Source: Pseudomonadota bacterium (lineage in GTDB: Bacteria > Pseudomonadota > Gammaproteobacteria > Xanthomonadales > Rhodanobacteraceae). Taken from it: DNA of 10,383 bases. The notes beneath the pieces were generated by a model, which worked only from the letters and a program-made list of their open reading frames with translations, was not told the DNA's origin and did no database searches. The stretch is taken from NCBI GenBank assembly GCA_023412995.1, contig JAEZQS010000275.1:1-10383 (forward strand), given 5' to 3'. Made by a program: the position numbers and the translations under genes. This document shows, piece after piece, positions 5,897 to 10,383 of this stretch (positions are counted from its first letter, which is position 1; every line of letters starts with the position of its first letter).

Positions 5897-6976
5897 GTGA
5901 GCCGCGCCTACAACTTCAGTGCCGGACCGGCCGCCTTGCCGGAAGAGGTGTTGCGCCAGGCGCAGGCGGAACTGCTGGAGTGGGATGGCGCGCGGGCGTC
6001 GGTGATGGAGGTCAGCCACCGCGGCAAGGCGTTCATGGAACTGGCGCGGCGCGCCGAAGCCGACTTGCGCGAACTGCTGGCGATCCCCGCCAGCCACCGG
6101 GTGCTGTTCCTGCAGGGCGGCGCCACCCAGCAGTTCGCGCAGATCCCGATGAACCTGGCGCGGGGCAGCTCCGCCGATTACGTGCTGACGGGTGACTGGG
6201 GCGAGAAGGCGGCGCGCGAAGCCGGCGCGGTCGCGGGGGTGCGCATTGCCGCCTCGTCGGCGGGGACGGGCTACGATCGCGTTCCGCCCCGTGCCGGCTG
6301 GGATCTCGACCCCGCCGCCGCCTACGTCCACGTGACGCCGAACGAAACCATCCGCGGGGTGGAGTTCACCGACATCCCCGATGTCGGCGAGGTGCCGCTG
6401 GTGGCCGACGTGTCGTCCACCATCCTGTCGCGCCCGCTGGAAGTCTCGCGTTTCGCGCTGCTGTATGCCGGCGCGCAGAAGAACATCGGCCCGTCCGGGC
6501 TGGTGGTGGTGATCGTGCGCGAGGACCTGCTGGCACGCTGCCCGCCGGATCTGCCGAAGATCTTCAGCTACGCCGCGCACGCGGCGCAGGACTCGATGCT
6601 CAACACGCCCAACACCTGGGCCTGGTACCTGGCCGGCCTGGTGTTCCAGTGGCTGCGCCGCAACGGCGGCCTGGCCGCGATGGCGGAGCGCAACCGTGCC
6701 AAGGCCGATCTCCTCTACGGCGCCATCGACGCGTCGGGCTTCTACCGCAACCCGGTGCAGCCCGAGGCGCGCTCGCGCATGAACGTGCCCTTCGTCCTGC
6801 CTGATGCCGCGCTCGATCCGCTGTTCCTCGCCGAATCGGAAGCCGCCGGCCTGCTGGCGCTGAAGGGGCACCGCGCCGTCGGCGGCATGCGCGCCTCGCT
6901 CTACAACGCGATGCCGCTCGAGGGCGTGCAGGCGCTGGTCGACTTCATGCGCGACTTCGCCCGCCGCCACGGCTGA
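5897..6976 (+). CDS. serC: Phosphoserine aminotransferase
   Basis: SerC is the PLP enzyme that converts 3-phosphohydroxypyruvate and glutamate to phosphoserine and 2-oxoglutarate, the second step of serine synthesis; in gammaproteobacteria it also serves pyridoxal phosphate synthesis by aminating 3-hydroxy-4-phosphohydroxy-2-ketobutyrate. The 359-residue cytosolic protein is full length. It begins YNFSAGPAALPEEVL, has the phosphate-binding GGATQQF (74-80), TGDWGEKA (98-105), HVTPNETIRGVEF (145-157), Asp171 for the pyridine nitrogen, and the Schiff-base Lys195 in YAGAQKNIGPSG. The C-terminal KGHRAVGGMRASLYNAM is also canonical. It starts with GTG after a strong ribosome binding site and heads an operon with serA, a hisC-type gene and aroA. 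In many gammaproteobacteria serC likewise heads an aromatic amino acid supraoperon, but with pheA next. Confidence 0.98.
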   Translation: MSRAYNFSAGPAALPEEVLRQAQAELLEWDGARASVMEVSHRGKAFMELARRAEADLRELLAIPASHRVLFLQGGATQQFAQIPMNLARGSSADYVLTGDWGEKAAREAGAVAGVRIAASSAGTGYDRVPPRAGWDLDPAAAYVHVTPNETIRGVEFTDIPDVGEVPLVADVSSTILSRPLEVSRFALLYAGAQKNIGPSGLVVVIVREDLLARCPPDLPKIFSYAAHAAQDSMLNTPNTWAWYLAGLVFQWLRRNGGLAAMAERNRAKADLLYGAIDASGFYRNPVQPEARSRMNVPFVLPDAALDPLFLAESEAAGLLALKGHRAVGGMRASLYNAMPLEGVQALVDFMRDFARRHG

Positions 6977-7043
6977 GCCGCTCCGGCCAAGCGCTGCCGC
7001 CCGCGAGGCGGAAAACGGATCGCATCGCCCACCGGGACCCCGC
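6977..7043 (+). other. serC-serA spacer with a small hairpin
   Basis: This 67-base spacer contains an inverted repeat CCGCC-CGCGA-GGCGG at 6997-7011, followed by AAAA rather than T, so it does not look like a terminator. A modest GGGA at 7034-7037 precedes the serA ATG by 6 bases. I found no separate promoter for serA, so read-through from serC is likely. Confidence 0.35.
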
Positions 7044-8216
7044 ATGTTCACCATCCAGACCTACAACACCATTTCGCCGAACGGGCTGGCGGAGTTGCCG
7101 CCCGCCCGCTACCGGGTCGGTCCCGACGTCGACCAACCCGACGCGCTGCTGCTGCGCTCGGCCGACCTGCACGGCATCGCCGTGCCCGCTTCCGTGAAGG
7201 CGGTCGCGCGGGCCGGGGCAGGGACCAACAACATTCCCGTTGCCGCGCTCTCCGCCCGCGGCGTGCCGGTGTTCAATGCACCCGGCGCCAATGCCAACGC
7301 GGTCAAGGAACTGGTGGTTGCAGGCATGCTGCTGGCCGCGCGCAACCTGCCCGACGCGCTCGCCTTCGTGCGCACGCTCGATGCCGGCGACGACATGGAA
7401 GCGGCGATCGAGGCGCAGAAGAAGCGTTTCGTCGGCAGCGAGCTCGCCGGCCGCACGCTCGGCGTGGTCGGCCTCGGCGCGATCGGCATCCGCGTGGCCA
7501 ACGCGGCGCATGCGCTCGGCATGCACGTGGTGGGATTCGACCCGCACATGACGGTGGAAGGCGCCTGGCAGCTGACTGCCGACGTCACCCGCGCCGCGTC
7601 GCTCGATGCGCTTCTTTCGGCCTCGGATTACCTCACCTTCCACGTGCCGCTCAACGAGCACACCCGCGGGCTGTTCGACGCGCGGGCGCTGGAACATGCG
7701 CGACGCGGCATCGTGCTGCTCAACTTCGCCCGCGAAGGCATCGTCGATGCCGCGACGTTGCGGTCGGGCCTGGCCGAGGGGCGCATCGGCCGCTACGTGT
7801 CCGACTTCCCGCGGGCTGACCTTGCCGGTCACGCGCGCGTCATCGCGCTGCCACACCTGGGCGCCTCCACCGGCGAAGCGGAGGAAAACTGCGCGGCGAT
7901 GGCGGCACGGCAGCTGCGCGAGTTCCTCGAGCAGGGGAACGTCGGCAATGCCGTCAACTTCCCGCAGGCGACGATGCCGCGGGCGGGCCGCGCGCGCCTG
8001 TGCGTGGCCAACCGCAACCAGCCCAACATGATCGGGCAGCTGTCGCACGTGCTGGGCGAGGCGGGCGTGAACATCGCGCAGATGCACAACGCCTCGCGCG
8101 GTGAGCTGGCCTACAACCTGATCGACCTTGACGGACCGGTTCCGGCGCCGCTGGCCGGTGCGATCGCCGAGATCGATGGCATCCTGTCGGTGCGGCTCAT
8201 CGGCGCCGACGCATGA
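7044..8216 (+). CDS. serA: D-3-phosphoglycerate dehydrogenase with C-terminal ACT domain
   Basis: SerA oxidises 3-phosphoglycerate to 3-phosphohydroxypyruvate with NAD, the first step of serine synthesis, and so feeds the SerC reaction encoded just upstream. The 390-residue protein has a split substrate-binding domain, a Rossmann domain with GLGAIG (143-148) and Asp166 after the second strand (the NAD-type acidic residue), the catalytic Arg230 in NFAREGIVD and His271 in LPHLGAST, and an ACT domain from about 316 to the end, a common site of serine feedback. It is of the shorter type without the extra intervening domain of mycobacterial or animal enzymes. The residue 29 after Arg230, where Escherichia coli has its catalytic Glu, is Asp259 here. 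The start ATG at 7044 gives an N-terminus that begins directly with the first strand. Its TGA overlaps the next ATG by four bases (ATGA). No serB is in the window. Confidence 0.95.
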   Translation: MFTIQTYNTISPNGLAELPPARYRVGPDVDQPDALLLRSADLHGIAVPASVKAVARAGAGTNNIPVAALSARGVPVFNAPGANANAVKELVVAGMLLAARNLPDALAFVRTLDAGDDMEAAIEAQKKRFVGSELAGRTLGVVGLGAIGIRVANAAHALGMHVVGFDPHMTVEGAWQLTADVTRAASLDALLSASDYLTFHVPLNEHTRGLFDARALEHARRGIVLLNFAREGIVDAATLRSGLAEGRIGRYVSDFPRADLAGHARVIALPHLGASTGEAEENCAAMAARQLREFLEQGNVGNAVNFPQATMPRAGRARLCVANRNQPNMIGQLSHVLGEAGVNIAQMHNASRGELAYNLIDLDGPVPAPLAGAIAEIDGILSVRLIGADA

Positions 8217-9376
8217 CGCGGACGACGAACGTGGCCGCCAACCCGGCTGCGCGGTTCGATGCGGCGCGCCTGGCGACGCCGGTCACCGCCGCCCTGCGTG
8301 CGTACGACCCCGGCCACGACCTGCCCCTGCTGCGCGAGCGTTTTGGTCCGCAGCTGGCCGAACTCGGCTCGAACGAAAACCCGCTCGGTCCCGGCCCGCG
8401 CGCCCGTGCGGCACTGCGCGGGGCGCTGGGCGGGGTGGCGCGTTATCCCGACCCGCGTGGCGCCCGGCTGAAGCAGGCCCTGGCGGCCTCGCTCGGGGTG
8501 AGGCCGGCCTGCATCGCTCTCGGCAACGGGTCGCACGAGCTGCTGATGCTGCTGGCGCAGTGCTTCGCCGATGCAGGACACGCGGTAGCCTTTTCGCAGC
8601 ATGCCTTTGCCGTGTTCCCGATCGCGGCCGCCGCGGCAGGCGCGCCGGCCATCGCCGTGCCAGCGCGGCCGCGTGAGGATCCCCAGGCCCCGTGGGGGCA
8701 CGACCTGGACGCCATCGCCGCCGCCATCGATGCGCACACGCGGCTGGTGTTCCTCGCCAATCCCAACAACCCGACCGGCACCTGGTTCGACGATGCGGCA
8801 CTCGCCGCATTCCTTGCCGCCGTGCCACGCGACGTGCTGGTGGTGGTGGACGAGGCCTACCATGAATACGTCGATGCGCCCGGACTGACCAGCGCGCTCG
8901 CCCTGGCACCGCGCCATTCCAACCTGGTCGTGACCCGCACCTTCTCCAAGGCGCACGGACTGGCGGGGCTGCGCGTGGGCTACCTCGTCGCCGACCCTGG
9001 CGTGGTCGCGGTGCTGGAGCGCCGACGCGAATCGTTCAACGTCAACACCCTCGGGCTGGTCGCCGCCGCCGCCGCGCTGGAAGACCGCGACCACCTCGCC
9101 CGCGTGCGCCGCCGCAACGCGCGCGACCGCCAGTCGCTCGCCCGCCACCTCGCCGCACGCGGGTATGCCAGCCTGCCGTCGCAGGCGAACTTCCTGCTGG
9201 TCGACACCGGCGTCGATGCCGGTCCGCTCGAGCGGCATCTCCTCGCCAGCGGCGTCGTGGTGCGGCCGATGGGCGGCTATGCCCTGCCACGGGCACTGCG
9301 GATCAGCGTCGGGTCGGGCGCCGACCATGCGCGCCTGCTGGAGGCGCTCGACGCCTGGGCACCCGGCGCGCAATGA
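8213..9376 (+). CDS. hisC: Histidinol-phosphate aminotransferase-type PLP enzyme (HisC2; possible aromatic aminotransferase)
   Basis: This 387-residue protein belongs to the class I/II fold-type I aminotransferases and is closest in motif pattern to HisC, which transaminates imidazole-acetol phosphate with glutamate. Visible motifs are LGSNENPLGPG (51-61), YPDPRGARLKQALA (78-91), NPNNPTGT (183-190), VVDEAYHEY (211-219), the PLP Lys246 in TFSKAHGLAGLRVGY, and the carboxylate-binding Arg363 in ALRISVG. Its ATG overlaps the serA stop, and its own stop overlaps the aroA ATG, both as ATGA, so all three are translationally coupled. No other his gene is here. In the aromatic supraoperon of related bacteria a HisC paralogue in this position has been proposed to act as a broad-specificity aromatic aminotransferase, and that role fits the neighbour aroA. 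Choosing between histidine and aromatic function is not possible from this window; the enzyme class is secure. Confidence 0.9.
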   Translation: MTRTTNVAANPAARFDAARLATPVTAALRAYDPGHDLPLLRERFGPQLAELGSNENPLGPGPRARAALRGALGGVARYPDPRGARLKQALAASLGVRPACIALGNGSHELLMLLAQCFADAGHAVAFSQHAFAVFPIAAAAAGAPAIAVPARPREDPQAPWGHDLDAIAAAIDAHTRLVFLANPNNPTGTWFDDAALAAFLAAVPRDVLVVVDEAYHEYVDAPGLTSALALAPRHSNLVVTRTFSKAHGLAGLRVGYLVADPGVVAVLERRRESFNVNTLGLVAAAAALEDRDHLARVRRRNARDRQSLARHLAARGYASLPSQANFLLVDTGVDAGPLERHLLASGVVVRPMGGYALPRALRISVGSGADHARLLEALDAWAPGAQ

Positions 9377-10383
9377 ACCTCGGTGAAGGCGTGCGTATCG
9401 ACTGGCGCATGGCGCCGGCGGGCCCCTTGCGCGGCAGCCTGGACATCCCCGGCGACAAGTCCATCTCGCATCGCGCCCTGATGATTGCCGCCCTTGCCGA
9501 GGGCGAATCGCGCATCAGCGGCTTCCTCGAATCGGCCGACACGAACGCCACTTCGGCGATCCTCGCTGCGCTTGGCGTGCGCATCGAGGCACCGTGCGCG
9601 GGCATGCGCCGGGTCCTGGGCGTCGGATCCGGCGGATTGCGTGCGCCGGAGGCGGCACTCGATTGCGGCAACTCGGGCACCGCCATGCGCCTGCTGGCCG
9701 GATTGCTGGCAGGGCAGGGGGTGGCGTGCGTCCTCACCGGCGATGCCTCGCTCCGCCGTCGTCCGATGCAGCGCGTGATCGATCCCCTGCGCGCCATGGG
9801 CGCGCGGATCGATGCAGCGCCGGGCGGGCTGCCGCCGCTGGGGCTCGCGCGCGGCGCGCGCCTGCGCGGCATCGCCTGCGACCTCCCGCTCGCCAGCGCG
9901 CAGGTCAAGTCGGCCATCCTGCTGGCGGGGCTCGGCGCAACCGGCGAGACCCTGGTGCGCGAACCCCAGCCGACCCGCGACTACACCGAGCGCCTGCTGC
10001 GTGCGTTCGGCGGCACCGTCGACTGCGGCCCGGGCTGGGCGCGCGTGGCGGGCGCCGCCGTGCTGCACGGACGCGCCGTGCAGGTGCCTGGCGACTTTTC
10101 CGCGGCCGCCTTCTTCCTGGTGGCCGCGACGATCACGCCGGGATCGGAGCTGCTCCTGCGGCGCGTGGGGCTCGATGCGCGGCGCACCGGCCTGCTTCGG
10201 GCGCTGCGCGCGATGGGAGCCGAGATCACCGAGGAAGCCCCGGCCGAGGCGGAGGGCCTGCCCATTGCCGACCTGCGCGTGCGCCATGCGCCACTCACGG
10301 GCATCGACGTCCCGCCCGCGTGGGTCGCCGACATGATCGACGAGTTCCCCATCCTGTTCGTCGCCGCCGCGGCCGCACGCGGC
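9373..10383 (+). CDS. aroA: 5-enolpyruvylshikimate-3-phosphate synthase, N-terminal three quarters (3' end outside window)
   Basis: AroA joins phosphoenolpyruvate to shikimate-3-phosphate, the sixth step of the shikimate pathway, leading to chorismate and all aromatic amino acids. The frame is open to the last base; 337 residues are visible and about 100 are missing, including the expected KESDR loop. Motifs present are IPGDKSISHRA (25-35) with the phosphate-binding Lys29, DCGNSGTAMRLLAG (97-110), TGDASLRRRPM (122-132), SAQVKSAILLAGL (175-187), TRDYTERLL (201-209), and MIDEFP (321-326) with the likely catalytic Asp323. The whole is very like xanthomonad AroA as I recall it. Gly102 is kept where glyphosate-tolerant class II enzymes have Ala, so sensitivity would be expected. 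The ATG at 9373 overlaps the hisC-type stop as ATGA; no strong ribosome binding site is seen, which suggests coupled translation. An ATG at 9409 is a less likely start. Confidence 0.97.
   Translation, partial: MNLGEGVRIDWRMAPAGPLRGSLDIPGDKSISHRALMIAALAEGESRISGFLESADTNATSAILAALGVRIEAPCAGMRRVLGVGSGGLRAPEAALDCGNSGTAMRLLAGLLAGQGVACVLTGDASLRRRPMQRVIDPLRAMGARIDAAPGGLPPLGLARGARLRGIACDLPLASAQVKSAILLAGLGATGETLVREPQPTRDYTERLLRAFGGTVDCGPGWARVAGAAVLHGRAVQVPGDFSAAAFFLVAATITPGSELLLRRVGLDARRTGLLRALRAMGAEITEEAPAEAEGLPIADLRVRHAPLTGIDVPPAWVADMIDEFPILFVAAAAARG

Noticed and set aside
6997..7011. Hairpin between serC and serA as a terminator
   Set aside because: Only a 5-bp stem, followed by A residues and not T; the neighbouring genes act in consecutive steps of one pathway, so read-through is more likely.
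5813..7054. Long minus-strand frame opposite serC, and similar ones opposite serA (6945-8087), hisC (8111-9373) and aroA (9277-10287)
   Set aside because: All are antisense shadows produced by GC-rich third positions of genes with complete catalytic motifs; their translations are His/Arg/Gly-rich noise.
1..10383. Search for tRNA, rRNA, CRISPR arrays, insertion sequences, att sites, phage or defence genes
   Set aside because: No cloverleaf, spaced repeat series, transposase motif or terminal inverted repeat was seen, and nearly all bases are assigned to ordinary chromosomal genes of uniform composition.

Overview
The window is a housekeeping stretch of a very GC-rich bacterial chromosome; third codon positions are almost all G or C, and long antisense open frames are common as a result. 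The gene products (ZipA, MsrP/MsrQ, a polyhydroxyalkanoic-acid-system protein, and an AroA close to what I recall for Xanthomonas) point to a gammaproteobacterium, most likely of the Xanthomonadales/Lysobacterales. That placement is by recollection of family sequences, not by a search.

Layout. (1) Positions 1-2414, plus strand: the C-terminal half of smc, then zipA, i.e. chromosome condensation and divisome assembly. (2) Positions 2488-3109, minus strand: a small acyl-CoA-binding protein and a small polyhydroxyalkanoic-acid-system protein, a possible lipid/polyester pair. (3) Positions 3244-4053, plus strand: a membrane-tethered protein with two degenerate-looking FHA domains. (4) Positions 4095-5734, minus strand: msrP-msrQ, a periplasmic methionine sulfoxide repair operon whose cistrons overlap by one base. 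(5) Positions 5897-10383, plus strand: serC, serA, a hisC-type aminotransferase, and aroA cut by the window end. A recognisable sigma70-type promoter precedes serC. The last three genes are joined by ATGA overlaps, so serine, aromatic and histidine-type transamination steps appear to be co-transcribed.

The genes fill the window almost completely; the largest gap is 162 bases (msrP/serC). Hairpins without a clear U tract lie in both convergent gaps. I saw no tRNA, rRNA, CRISPR array, insertion sequence, phage gene or defence system, and I do not think a new biological system is hidden here. The points that deserve a second look are the unusual supraoperon order (serA where pheA and tyrA often sit), the absence of ligA after zipA, a Tat signal with a lipobox on MsrP, loss of canonical phosphothreonine-binding residues in the FHA protein, and an Asp at the expected catalytic Glu position of SerA.
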